Shown here: one piece after another, positions 15,417 through 23,505 of the stretch
How the letters are laid out: each line of letters opens with the position of its first letter
Position numbering within the stretch: the first letter of the stretch is position 1
DNA from: VRUE01 sp963844395
GTDB lineage: Bacteria; Actinomycetota; Thermoleophilia; Solirubrobacterales; 70-9
Direction of reading: 5' to 3'
DNA length: 64,000 nt
Assembly (NCBI GenBank): GCA_963844395.1
Contig: CAWJNX010000002.1
Coordinates: forward strand, 744,001 to 808,000
Notes under the pieces: model-generated
The model's database searches: none
Seen by the model: the letters and a program-made list of their open reading frames with translations, nothing else
What the model was told of the DNA's origin: nothing
Program-made: the position numbers and the translations under genes

Positions 15417-15494
15417 GGGGGCATGTGCCCTGCCGTCGATGCTAGCCGCAAGCTTATGGACGTAAGGGCACGGACCACTAAGACGCCGTAATGA

Positions 15495-16661
15495 TTGGAT
15501 TGCGGAGTGCGTTCGCTGCTCATCCTCGCCTCGGCGATGGTCTTCTTCGACGTCGCTTTCTATGCGGCGATCGCCCCGCTTCTGCCTGACTACGTCTCTG
15601 AGTTCGGGCTGAGCCACGCTGAGGCCGGGATCCTCGCAGCCGCCTACGCCGCCGGAACGCTGCTCGCCTCGCTGCCGGCCGGGCTGGTCGCCACCAGGAT
15701 CGGACCGCGTCGCACGGTGATCAGCGGGCTATTGCTGCTTGGCATCTCCAGCGTCGTCTTTGGCTTCGGCGAGTCGATCGGTCTGCTCGACGCCGCGCGC
15801 TTCGCGCAGGGAGTTTCCGGCGCGCTGATCTGGTCGGGAGCGCTTACCTGGCTGATCACCACCGCTCCCCCGGAGCGTCGCGGCTCGGTGATCGGCACCG
15901 CCCTCGGCACCGCGGTCGCTGGCGCCCTGGTCGGCCCGATCCTTGGCGCGACCGCGGCAGAGGTCGGGACGGAGGCCGTCTTCGGCGGGGTGCTGGGGGT
16001 CTCGCTGGTCCTCGCCGGGCTGGCGGCTCGGCTGCCGGAGGCTGGGGCCCCCGAGCGGCAGGCGCTCAGGGAGGTGGCGGCGAAGATGCTCAGCCGGCCG
16101 ATCCTTGCCGCGACCACCTTCGTTGCAGTTCCATCCCTGATGTTCGGCGCGGTGGAGGTTTTGGTGCCGTTGCGGATCGACGAGCTTGGCGGCGGCCATG
16201 CGGCGATCGCCGGTGGTTTCATTGCCGGCGCAGCGTTGGAGGCGACGCTGGCCCCGATCGCGGGCCGCTACTCGGACCGAGTCGGGCGCCGGGTCCCCTT
16301 CGTGGTCGGGACCGGGATCTGCGCCTGCGCGATGGTCGGCATTGCCATCGCCCAGGCCCTCGGCCCCGTTCTGGGAGCGCTGATCCTCGGTTCCCTGGGG
16401 GCGGGAATCTGCTTCGCCCCTGCACTCACCACTCTCTCCGAGACAGCCGACTCGAGCGGCCTTCACCAGGGCTTTGCCGCCGGTCTCTCGAACATGGCCT
16501 GGGCTGCCGGGCAGGCAGCGGGGGCGCTGGCCGGCGGCGGCGTCGCCAGCGCGATCGGCTTGGCGGCGCCCAGCATCGCCGTCGCCATCCTGCTCCTGCT
16601 CACCGCCGGCTACGCCTTTCGCGCCCTGGCCCCGCCGCTGGTTCGCCCCGCCGAGGGGTAG
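15495..16661 (+). CDS. Major facilitator superfamily transporter
   Basis: 388 residues with about 12 membrane helices. Between TM2 and TM3 is the MFS signature GLVATRIGPRRTVISG. The mirrored loop GRYSDRVGRRVPFV occurs in the second half. Loss of strong charges inside helices and the overall size suit a drug or metabolite exporter of the DHA1 type. Starts TTG 15495 and GTG 15507 are both possible, and neither has a strong ribosome site. It may export compounds, but the substrate is not inferable. Confidence 0.85.
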   Translation: MDCGVRSLLILASAMVFFDVAFYAAIAPLLPDYVSEFGLSHAEAGILAAAYAAGTLLASLPAGLVATRIGPRRTVISGLLLLGISSVVFGFGESIGLLDAARFAQGVSGALIWSGALTWLITTAPPERRGSVIGTALGTAVAGALVGPILGATAAEVGTEAVFGGVLGVSLVLAGLAARLPEAGAPERQALREVAAKMLSRPILAATTFVAVPSLMFGAVEVLVPLRIDELGGGHAAIAGGFIAGAALEATLAPIAGRYSDRVGRRVPFVVGTGICACAMVGIAIAQALGPVLGALILGSLGAGICFAPALTTLSETADSSGLHQGFAAGLSNMAWAAGQAAGALAGGGVASAIGLAAPSIAVAILLLLTAGYAFRALAPPLVRPAEG

Positions 16662-16715
16662 TACCCGGGGCGGCCTCGGGCTACCCTGCCGCATGGCATT
16701 GGGGAGGAGATCCAT

Positions 16716-18014
16716 ATGAGCGCCACCGTCTGGAGCAACTGGACCGGGGATCAGGTGTGCCGGCCCGCGCAGACCGTCAGGCCGCGCGATCGCGCCGAGC
16801 TGCAGGCGGCAATCGCCACGGCCGCCGGTGCCGAGCAGAGGGTGAGCGTCGTCGGATCCGGTCACTCGTTCACCGAGACGGCGCTGACCGACGGGGTGGC
16901 GATCGACCTCGCCGCGCTGAGCGGCACGATCGATGCCGACCCCTCCACGGGCCTTGTCAAGGTAGGCGCCGGGACGATCCTCGCCGATCTCAACGAGGAG
17001 GTGGACCGGCTCGGCTTGGCGATGGAGAACCTCGGCGACATCGACCGGCAGACGATCGCCGGCGCGATCTCCACCGGCACCCATGGCACTGGCGCGAGAC
17101 TGCGAAACATCTCTGCCCAGGTCGAGGCCATCGAGCTGGTCACCGCGGCCGGCGAGGTGCGCGAGCTGGCCGGCGCCGAGCCCGGCCTTCTGCGCGCGGC
17201 GCGGGTCGGCGTCGGCGCGCTCGGCGCGATCTCGGCGGTGACCCTGCGCTGCGTCCCGGCCTTCACGCTGCGCCGGGTCGACGCGCGCTGGCCGCGCGAG
17301 GAGGTCCTCGACTCGTTCGAGGAGCGCGCCGAGGCCAACGACCATTTCGAGTTGTTCACCTTCCCCTACGCCGATTCGGCGCTTGTTCTCGAGCGCAACC
17401 GCGTCGATGGCGCGCCGCGGCCGCGCGGCCCGCTCGCCGCCCGGCTCAACGACGTCGTGCTCGAGAACTGGGCGCTGGAGGCGCTCTCGGCTGCCGGCAA
17501 GCTGTTCCCGGCGGCGATCCCGCGCCTCTCCCGCCTTGCCGCGCGACTTGCCTCCGGCGGCAAGACCACCGATCGCAGCGACCGCATCTTTGCCAGCGAG
17601 CGGCGCGTCCGCTTCACCGAGATGGAGTACGGCGTGCCGCGTGAGCACGGGCCCGAGGCGGCGCGGCGGACGATCGAGTGGGTGCGGGTCAACCGTTACC
17701 CGGTCTTCTTTCCGATCGAGATGCGGGTCGCGGCCGGCGACGACGCCCTGCTTAGCCCCTCCCACGAGCGCGACACCGCCTACATCGCCGTCCACCAGTA
17801 CCGGGGGATGGAGTGGCGCCCCTACTTCGAGGCGGTCGAGGAGATCATGCGCGACTACGGCGGCCGCCCCCACTGGGGCAAGCGCCACTTCCAGACCGCC
17901 GCGACCTTGGCGCCGCTCTACCCAGCCTGGGATCGCTTCCAGGCCGCCCGCGACGAGCTCGACCCCGAGCGGGTCTTCAGCAACGAGTATGCGAAACGGG
18001 TCCTCGGAATCTGA
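16716..18014 (+). CDS. FAD-dependent sugar-lactone oxidase (D-arabinono-1,4-lactone oxidase family)
   Basis: 432 residues. The PCMH-type FAD domain starts with RPAQTVRPRDRAELQ, followed by VVGSGHSFTETALTD, in which the SGHS segment carries the usual flavin-contact position. The C-terminal ALO domain ends in the hallmark HWGKRH near 389-394. Such enzymes oxidise aldonolactones or alditols with O2 in the cytoplasm. GAGGAG lies just before the ATG. It converges with the PLP-fold gene at 18077. In several actinobacteria these two types are neighbours (from memory), which suggests a shared pathway. Confidence 0.88.
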   Translation: MSATVWSNWTGDQVCRPAQTVRPRDRAELQAAIATAAGAEQRVSVVGSGHSFTETALTDGVAIDLAALSGTIDADPSTGLVKVGAGTILADLNEEVDRLGLAMENLGDIDRQTIAGAISTGTHGTGARLRNISAQVEAIELVTAAGEVRELAGAEPGLLRAARVGVGALGAISAVTLRCVPAFTLRRVDARWPREEVLDSFEERAEANDHFELFTFPYADSALVLERNRVDGAPRPRGPLAARLNDVVLENWALEALSAAGKLFPAAIPRLSRLAARLASGGKTTDRSDRIFASERRVRFTEMEYGVPREHGPEAARRTIEWVRVNRYPVFFPIEMRVAAGDDALLSPSHERDTAYIAVHQYRGMEWRPYFEAVEEIMRDYGGRPHWGKRHFQTAATLAPLYPAWDRFQAARDELDPERVFSNEYAKRVLGI

Positions 18015-18029
18015 TCCGCCCCCCTTTTT

Positions 18030-18055
18030 GCCTCCATGGCATGAACGATGGAGGC
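18030..18055. terminator. Hairpin between convergent genes
   Basis: A perfect 8-bp stem, GCCTCCAT with ATGGAGGC, around a 10-base loop, between the stops of two facing genes. There is no T-run after it on the plus strand, and a run of five A follows it on the minus strand. It is probably a bidirectional termination or RNA-stabilising hairpin. Confidence 0.5.
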
Positions 18056-18076
18056 GGGTTGCCACGGGCGCCTTCC

Positions 18077-19288
18077 TCAGAGGAACGTTTTTCCTTCACC
18101 ACGGTAGGTGGGGACGACGTCGACGATCTCGCCGCCCTCGACCAGGTGGAGAACGTCGAAGCGCTCGCAGAGCTCGCCCGCCTTGGCGTGGCGGAAATAG
18201 ACGCGGTCGCCGATCGCAAGCTGCGCCGCCGCCGGTCCGAGGAGCGGCGTCTGCACCTCGCCGGCGCCCTCCTCGGAGTCGAGCTGCAGATCTGCCGGCA
18301 ACCAAGGGACCGGCAGGCGCCCCGAGTCGCCGCTGCCTGAGGCGAGGTAGCCGCCACCCAACGCCGTTGCCACCCCGGACGTCGGCTTGCGGACGATCGG
18401 CAGCGCAAAGCCGGCCGCCGGGGTCAGCGTGAAGCGGCTGTAGTGGTCGAATAGGGCGGGGGCGTAGAAACCGGAGCCGGCGGTGACCTCGGTGACGACG
18501 TCCTCGGCGCCGGTCAGCTCGAGGCTGCCGGTGCCGCCGCCGTTGACCATCTCCAGCGCGGCGAACTCGCGGATTGCGGCGACGATCGCGCCGCGCCGGC
18601 CGGCCAGCTCAGCGGCGGAGCGGCGCTGCATCCAGCGGATCGCAGCCCCCCGCAGCCGGCGTCCCGGCGGCCGGTCGCCGACGCCGGCGATCTGACCCTC
18701 GTAGGCCATCAGCGCGGCCAGCTCGACCTGCGGGCGCCGCTCGATCTCGCGCGCCAGCTCGACCGCTTGCTCGACCGTGTGGACCGGCGAGCGCTTCGGG
18801 CCGACCTTGATCCGCCCGCCCAACGCCCACCAGCTCGCATCGATGTCGATGCAGACCCGCACCGGCGCAGCACCCGCTCCCAGCACCGACTCGATCGCGT
18901 CGAGGTGGTCGGCGCAGTCGACCATCACGGTCGGGGCGCCCGCGGGGTTGCCGACCGAACGCAGCGCCAGCTCGCCGAGCGCATCCGCGTCGGCGGTCGG
19001 ATAGGCGAGCAGCAGGTCCTCGAATCCCTGCTCCGCCAGCCACAGCGTCTCCGGCAGGGTGAAGGTCATCAGCCCGGCGAAGCGCTCGTCGCTGCGCAGG
19101 ATCCGCTCCAGCAGCGCCCGGCAGCGCAACGACTTGCTCGCCACCCGGATCGGCTTGCCCGTTGCTCGCTCCAGCATCGCCGCCGCATTGGCATCCATCG
19201 CATCGAGGTCGACGAAGGCGAACGGCGCCTCAACGTCGGCGAAGACCTCCTCGTAGCGGGCACGCGACTGCTCGAGCGCCGAGTTCAC
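18077..19288 (-). CDS. PLP-dependent alanine racemase/D-threonine aldolase-like enzyme
   Basis: 403 residues. The N-terminal alanine-racemase barrel begins FAFVDLDAMDANAAAM, with the likely PLP lysine in GKPIRVASKSLRC (about residue 53). The sheet continues with LLLAYPTADADAL and the glycine-rich phosphate site MVNGGGTGSLE. The C-terminal beta domain ends in FRHAKAGELCERFDVLHLV, with the usual metal-binding H and C region of D-threonine aldolase/DSD1-type enzymes. It probably acts on a D-amino or hydroxy-amino acid. It faces the lactone oxidase. Confidence 0.85.
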   Translation of the reverse strand: MNSALEQSRARYEEVFADVEAPFAFVDLDAMDANAAAMLERATGKPIRVASKSLRCRALLERILRSDERFAGLMTFTLPETLWLAEQGFEDLLLAYPTADADALGELALRSVGNPAGAPTVMVDCADHLDAIESVLGAGAAPVRVCIDIDASWWALGGRIKVGPKRSPVHTVEQAVELAREIERRPQVELAALMAYEGQIAGVGDRPPGRRLRGAAIRWMQRRSAAELAGRRGAIVAAIREFAALEMVNGGGTGSLELTGAEDVVTEVTAGSGFYAPALFDHYSRFTLTPAAGFALPIVRKPTSGVATALGGGYLASGSGDSGRLPVPWLPADLQLDSEEGAGEVQTPLLGPAAAQLAIGDRVYFRHAKAGELCERFDVLHLVEGGEIVDVVPTYRGEGKTFL

Positions 19289-19341
19289 GCGTTGAGCCTA
19301 ACCGCGCCGTATCCCGGAGCCGGCGCTATGGTTTTTGCCCC

Positions 19342-19430
19342 GGAGAGGTGGCCGAGTGGCTGAAGGCACTCGCCTGCTAAGCGAGTAGGGGGCGCAAGCT
19401 CTCTCGAGGGTTCGAATCCCTCCCTCTCCG
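19342..19430 (+). tRNA. tRNA-Ser(GCT)
   Basis: An 89-base class II tRNA: acceptor GGAGAGG with CCTCTCC, anticodon loop CTGCTAA (GCT), long variable arm and T-arm GGGTTCGAATCCC. Its 3' end plus three following bases is repeated downstream at 20421 and 21959, suggesting use as an integration target. Confidence 0.95.
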
Positions 19431-19433
19431 TTC
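19420..19433 (+). repeat. att-like repeat, copy 1 (in tRNA-Ser)
   Basis: CTCCCTCTCCGTTC spans the tRNA 3' end and three bases beyond. The same 14 bases recur at 20421-20434 and 21959-21972 in the same orientation. Confidence 0.6.
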
Positions 19434-19532
19434 GGGATGGGCACGAAGGCGTTGGTCGAACTCACGTTCCTCTGGAGGCCGGCAACTTCACGCCATTCGC
19501 GCATGCAGAGGGGCTCATCCTTCAAACGTCAG

Positions 19533-20261
19533 TCACCGCGGGCAGTCTCCGCCTTTTGGCGGGTGGAACGGACTCGCTACCGGCGCGGTTAGCAACGCCG
19601 CCTGAGTCGTTCTCGCACTCCTTCGCCCCTGTTCGTACTTCCATGAAGACTGCGCTCGACCCGTAAGCGGGCAGGGGTTCTGGATCGTGCGAACCGAGTA
19701 GACGCCAACGTGGATGGTCACGGCGACGAGCGCGACGCCAAGGGAGGCAAAGGCCCAGCTCAGTCGCTTTTGTCGCTTCCCATAAGCTCGCCGCTCTTTG
19801 AGGATGCGGTTTCGCAGCCCGAGCAAGAAGGTTCCCTGGGCGGCCACCTTAGTCCGGCTGATCGACTCCTCCTCGGCGATGTTTTCGATTTCCTCGTCGT
19901 CCCAACCCCAGGAGGGGAAGCGGAAGATCACCGCCAGCGCGCAGGCTGCGGAGATGAGGATGAAGACGGCAGCGAGTCCGAGTGAGATGGCCGCGAGCCA
20001 GCGGCCAACATCGCCGAGAAGCCTTGCCTGAGTGAGCATTTCGCGGGCCTGGTTGGCTACGAGGCCGAGGATTACGCCGTTCAGCGCCAGCAGCCACCCA
20101 GCACGTTGGTTGTTGGTATTGAGCCGGGACTCCTCGAATTCCTCATGGAACCTCGCCTCGGCGACCAACTCCTCGACGGTATCGGCGTGCTCCTCCGGGT
20201 TCGTGCCATTCGGCTGCTTGCTCTCGTCGGGGGCTCGGCGCTCATAGCGCTGTCCTACCAT
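19533..20261 (-). CDS. Three-helix membrane protein of unknown function
   Basis: About 242 residues from ATG at 20261. An acidic coiled N-terminal part (HADTVEELVAEARFHEEFEE) leads to TM1 (WLLALNGVILGLV) and TM2 (LAAISLGLAAVFILISAAC). A cytoplasmic charged helix with FRFPSWGWDDEEIENIAEEE, TM3 (FASLGVALVAVTIHVGVYSV) and a basic tail follow. The two-helix pair after an acidic helix resembles small membrane effectors of nucleotide-signalling defence systems (SLATT or PycTM type), but no cyclase or sensor is adjacent. That likeness is a weak inference. The upstream extension to 20405 overlaps a conserved tiny ORF in another frame. Confidence 0.6.
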   Translation of the reverse strand: MVGQRYERRAPDESKQPNGTNPEEHADTVEELVAEARFHEEFEESRLNTNNQRAGWLLALNGVILGLVANQAREMLTQARLLGDVGRWLAAISLGLAAVFILISAACALAVIFRFPSWGWDDEEIENIAEEESISRTKVAAQGTFLLGLRNRILKERRAYGKRQKRLSWAFASLGVALVAVTIHVGVYSVRTIQNPCPLTGRAQSSWKYEQGRRSARTTQAALLTAPVASPFHPPKGGDCPR

Positions 20262-20340
20262 GCAATGGGCCTGATAACAACAAAACTTCTTTGTATGCGT
20301 CGGGCCGAAAGGAGTGTCTGCGGCGGCCACTTGGACGCGC

Positions 20341-20415
20341 CTAGTCTCGCGGACCGCCGAAGCGTTGAGCGTGGAGCCTCCTGATCCGCTTCCAGGCGCG
20401 GTCAAGTTCGATCAT
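20341..20415 (-). CDS. Conserved tiny ORF, MIELDR type, copy 1
   Basis: 24 codons, beginning MIELDRAWKRIRRLHAQRF, with AGGGAG 5 bases before ATG. A second copy at 21891 shares 10 of the first 12-16 residues with mostly synonymous or conservative changes. It may be a leader peptide of the membrane protein gene just downstream, or a free micro-protein. Confidence 0.45.
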   Translation of the reverse strand: MIELDRAWKRIRRLHAQRFGGPRD

Positions 20416-20420
20416 CGTCG

Positions 20421-20434
20421 CTCCCTCTCCGTTC
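20421..20434 (+). repeat. att-like repeat, copy 2
   Basis: 14 bases identical to the tRNA-Ser end. It lies at the end of a 66-base segment (20369-20434) that is repeated at 21907-21972. Confidence 0.6.
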
Positions 20435-20481
20435 TGGCCGGGAACTTAGGCTTTGGTCGGACTCCGAAGGCGGAGCCCCGT

Positions 20482-21000
20482 TTAGCTGTCATCTCCGACG
20501 CGCTCGGGGTGAAGCACCCGCATCCTGGCCCATTCGATTTCGCCGACGAGTTTCCGGGCAGCCTCCATCGCCTCGTCCGCGTCCAACTTCGTGCCAAGCC
20601 ACTCGAAAGTCACGCCATCCCATCCCCCGACCTGTAGTTGCTGCCATCTGACCGAGGAATCGAAACCTTCCCCCGCCGCGTACTCGTCAATATGCTCGCC
20701 GACGTTGCGGAGCAGTGGTAGATCGGGCAGCGCCTCATCAAACGCTTTGATCGCTCGCTGTATGGCGGGACGCTGGTCTGGAACCCGCAATGCCAACTCT
20801 GCTGATCGACGCAGGCGACGCAAAGCGACAATGAAGAACTGAAGATCGATCCACCAGACGAATGCGCCGCCTGGCCCAGAAGATGCCTCCTGGCGGGCTC
20901 GCTGCAACTGAACATCGGCTGCCTGTAGGCCCTCCAGAGCGAACGTCAGCGCTCGATCCAAGATCGTCTCGGGTGATGGTGGCGCGCTCTCTCGGCTCAT
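20482..21000 (-). CDS. HEPN-like helical protein
   Basis: 172 residues, almost all helical: LDRALTFALEGLQAADVQLQ, then a hydrophobic helix WWIDLQFFIVALRRLRRSAE, and a segment LLRNVGEHIDEYAAG with the pattern R-N-x3-H. An R-x4-H motif with Asn at the second place is the active-site hallmark of HEPN ribonucleases, common in toxin and anti-phage systems. The motif sits in the right kind of helix, but one motif is thin evidence. It starts 67 bases from a divergent two-gene membrane pair. Confidence 0.6.
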   Translation of the reverse strand: MSRESAPPSPETILDRALTFALEGLQAADVQLQRARQEASSGPGGAFVWWIDLQFFIVALRRLRRSAELALRVPDQRPAIQRAIKAFDEALPDLPLLRNVGEHIDEYAAGEGFDSSVRWQQLQVGGWDGVTFEWLGTKLDADEAMEAARKLVGEIEWARMRVLHPERVGDDS

Positions 21001-21067
21001 CCCAAGAACGCTAGAGGCTTCTCTTCTGGTTCAACGTTCCAGCCGGTCGCGATGGGATCGTCCTCCG

Positions 21068-21469
21068 ATGGAGGTCGTTGCCGCACTTGCTGGTGGTGTT
21101 GTCGGGGTAGCGCTTGGTGCCTGGCTGGCTCGACGGAATGAGAAGCGGGCTGCAACCGAGCGCCTAATGGTGGAGGCCGTCAGCGATGTTGTCGATGGAA
21201 TCGCTGGCGTGGCCCAGGGAATCCCCGATGCTCAGGCGCGATATGCAGCGGCCCTAGCGAGAGTTGCGCTCCACGGATCACCAGAAGTCGTGCGGGCATT
21301 CAGCCATCACCAGAAGGACGCCACCACCATCACGCCTGAGGGCCGTCGTCGCCTTGTGGCGGCGATGCAACAGGCACGTCTTGAGCTTGGACGCCAGCGG
21401 CTCGATGAGCGAGACCTAGAGGTGCTGCTTTTCGGCCCACGGCCTCCAAGCGCGGAGTCGGCTAGTTAA
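21068..21469 (+). CDS. Small membrane-anchored protein
   Basis: 133 residues. The N-terminal span VVAALAGGVVGVALGAWLA is followed by a basic stop-transfer (RRNEKR), so the remaining 110 residues are likely cytoplasmic and helical. There is no known domain. Its stop touches the next ATG (TAAATG), and the next protein has the same plan, so the two probably form a complex or arose by duplication. Confidence 0.6.
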   Translation: MEVVAALAGGVVGVALGAWLARRNEKRAATERLMVEAVSDVVDGIAGVAQGIPDAQARYAAALARVALHGSPEVVRAFSHHQKDATTITPEGRRRLVAAMQQARLELGRQRLDERDLEVLLFGPRPPSAESAS

Positions 21470-21874
21470 ATGACCCTCGCTGTTGCGATTATCGGCAGCA
21501 TTTGCACGGCGGCAATCGCTGCCTTCTTCACTCATCGCCTGACTTCTCAGCGGGACCAAATGAACCGGCGCAGCGATTTGCGGATTCGTTATCTACTGGC
21601 TGCTTACCGCGCTCTGGCCGACACGTCTCATCGCGACCTTGATCCAGGTTCAGACAACGTCCGGGCGTTTGAGCAAGGGCTCGCGGATATTCAGCTCCTA
21701 GGCTCGAAAAGACAAGCAGAGATGGCAGTAGCTATCGGCAAAGCACTCGCCGAAAATGGAGAGGCGAAGCTGGACGATTTACTCTTGTCGCTTCGGGATG
21801 ATCTTCGTGGCGAGCTGAGGCTTGAACCGCTCACTCGACCACCGTTCCATCTCCGTATTGACAGCAACGATTGA
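21470..21874 (+). CDS. Small membrane-anchored protein
   Basis: 134 residues. TM at 2-20 (TLAVAIIGSICTAAIAAFF) then HRLTSQRDQMNRRSDLRIRY, a basic helical linker, and an acidic helical tail. The layout is the same as the upstream gene, although the sequences are only loosely alike. It begins one base after the upstream stop. The function is unknown; the island context hints at a defence or element-maintenance role. Confidence 0.6.
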   Translation: MTLAVAIIGSICTAAIAAFFTHRLTSQRDQMNRRSDLRIRYLLAAYRALADTSHRDLDPGSDNVRAFEQGLADIQLLGSKRQAEMAVAIGKALAENGEAKLDDLLLSLRDDLRGELRLEPLTRPPFHLRIDSND

Positions 21875-21890
21875 GGAGCTAGGGAGCGAG

Positions 21891-21953
21891 CTACTCGAAC
21901 TGCTCCGCGTGGAGCTTCCTGATCGCCCTCCAGGTCCGGTCGAGTTCGATCAT
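21891..21953 (-). CDS. Conserved tiny ORF, MIELDR type, copy 2
   Basis: 20 codons, MIELDRTWRAIRKLHAEQFE. GGGAGG lies about 4 bases before the ATG. Codon-level comparison with copy 1 shows changes such as CTT/CTC, CGC/CGG and GCT/GCG, which leave the residue unchanged. It lies antisense just after the 21470 gene. Confidence 0.4.
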   Translation of the reverse strand: MIELDRTWRAIRKLHAEQFE

Positions 21954-21958
21954 CGCCC

Positions 21959-21972
21959 CTCCCTCTCCGTTC
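21959..21972 (+). repeat. att-like repeat, copy 3
   Basis: 14 bases identical to the tRNA-Ser end. It marks the right end of the island, and pyk starts 62 bases later. Confidence 0.6.
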
Positions 21973-22034
21973 CCGAGCCATTTGTGCCGTGGGCGGGTCG
22001 GTGGCGCCGCCGGAGGTCTCTAGAGTCACTGTCC

Positions 22035-23474
22035 GTGGAGGCTGTTCCCACAGCGAGCGGGCACCACGGCCGGCGCACCAAGATCATCGCCACGATCGGG
22101 CCGGCGAGCTGGGACGTGGACGTCCTGACCAGGGTGATCGAGGCCGGCGCCGATGTCCTGCGGCTCAACTTTTCCCACGCCGACCGCGACCGGCATGCGC
22201 GGACGATCGAGTCGATCCGCGCCGCGGCGGAGCGGGCCGGACGCGAGGTCGCTGTGCTCGGCGACCTGCCCGGGCCGAAGCTGCGGATCGGCGAGCTGCG
22301 CGGTGATTTCGCCGAGCTACGGACCGGGACCCATGTGCAGCTGACGCCGAGCGCCGTCGAGGGCGACGAGGAGACGATCCCGGTCGACTGGCCCGGCGTC
22401 GCCTCGCTGCACGAGGACGAGCTGGTCTACCTAGCCGATGGGGCGATCCGCCTTCGTGTGCGCGAGCCCGAGGACGGCGGCGTCGACTGCGAGGTCGAGG
22501 TGGGGGGGACGCTGTCCTCGCACAAGGGCATGAACATCCCCGGCTCGACCGCCGCGGCGGCGACTGAGGATGACCTCGGCTGGGTCGAGTTCGCGGTCGA
22601 GCACGGCGCCGACCTGCTTGCCGTCTCCTTCGTCTCCTCCGCGTCCGACCTGGAGCCGGTTGCCGAGCGGTTGCGCGCCCTCGATGCCGACCTGCCGCTG
22701 ATCGCCAAGATCGAGAAGCGGCAGGCAGCTGAGAACGCGGAGGAGATCGTCCATGCCGCGAGCGGCGGGATCATGGTGGCGCGGGGGGACCTTGGAATCG
22801 AGCTGCCGCTGGCCCAGGTGCCGGTGGTCCAAAAGCGGCTGATCCGTGCCGCCGGCAAGCGTTCAAAGCCGGCGATCACGGCGACGCAGATGCTCGCCTC
22901 GATGGTGACCGAGCGGCGCCCGACCCGGGCCGAGGTGACCGACGTCGCCAACGCGATCTACGACGGCACCGATGCCGTGATGCTCTCCGAGGAGACCGCG
23001 ATCGGCCGCCACCCGATCGAGGCGGTGCGGACGATGGACGAGATCGCCCGCGCCACCGAGCCCGACCTGCGCTATGGCGAGTGGCTCTTCGGCCGCACCG
23101 ACCAGGCGACGCAGGACGTCGCCGACTCGGTCGCCCAGGGCGCGGTCGGGGCCGTCTACCGGCTCAACCTGACGGCGCTCGTCGTACCGACGACCAGCGG
23201 ACGCAGCGCCCGCCTCGTCTCCGCCCACCGTCCCAAGGTGCCGATCCTGGCGGTCTCGCCACGGCTCGAGACGGTGCGGCGGCTCAGCCTGCTCTTCGGC
23301 GTCACTGCCGTCCACAGCGAGCATATGGCCGGGGTGCGCGACCTGCTCGACCACTGCGCCGAGCTCGCCGCTCGCCACGGCGTCGCCTCCTCGGGCGACC
23401 TGATCGCGATCGTCGCCGGGCTGCCGGACCATGGCCTCGGCACGAACCTCTTCGAGGTGCACCGGGTGCCGTAG
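22035..23474 (+). CDS. pyk: Pyruvate kinase
   Basis: 479 residues from GTG at 22035. It converts phosphoenolpyruvate and ADP to pyruvate and ATP in glycolysis. RRTKIIATIGPASW near the start, VLRLNFSHAD, the LPGPKLRIGEL segment, the signature IAKIEKRQAAENAEEI and MVARGDLGIELPLAQVPVVQ, and KPAITATQMLASM are all intact. The C-terminal allosteric domain is present (ALVVPTTSGRSARLVSAHRP). The length is normal. It is the first recognisable core gene after the tRNA-Ser island. Confidence 0.96.
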   Translation: MEAVPTASGHHGRRTKIIATIGPASWDVDVLTRVIEAGADVLRLNFSHADRDRHARTIESIRAAAERAGREVAVLGDLPGPKLRIGELRGDFAELRTGTHVQLTPSAVEGDEETIPVDWPGVASLHEDELVYLADGAIRLRVREPEDGGVDCEVEVGGTLSSHKGMNIPGSTAAAATEDDLGWVEFAVEHGADLLAVSFVSSASDLEPVAERLRALDADLPLIAKIEKRQAAENAEEIVHAASGGIMVARGDLGIELPLAQVPVVQKRLIRAAGKRSKPAITATQMLASMVTERRPTRAEVTDVANAIYDGTDAVMLSEETAIGRHPIEAVRTMDEIARATEPDLRYGEWLFGRTDQATQDVADSVAQGAVGAVYRLNLTALVVPTTSGRSARLVSAHRPKVPILAVSPRLETVRRLSLLFGVTAVHSEHMAGVRDLLDHCAELAARHGVASSGDLIAIVAGLPDHGLGTNLFEVHRVP

Positions 23475-23505
23475 GACCGGCAGATCTGTCTATAGGGTCT
23501 CGCTC

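Larger units (their letters stand above)
19434..21972. mobile_element. Two serial insert units downstream of tRNA-Ser
   Basis: Unit A (19434-20434) and unit B (20435-21972) each end in the 14-base tRNA-end sequence. The 66 bases ending each unit (20369-20434 and 21907-21972) agree at about 57 positions. Contents are membrane-anchored and small unknown proteins. There is no integrase. This reads as two successive integrations at the same tRNA, or one that duplicated. Confidence 0.5.

Noticed and set aside
15729..18065. 778-codon open frame on the minus strand opposite the MFS and lactone-oxidase genes
   Set aside because: It is a composition shadow: high GC keeps the antisense frame open. It has no domain, and both sense genes are clear.
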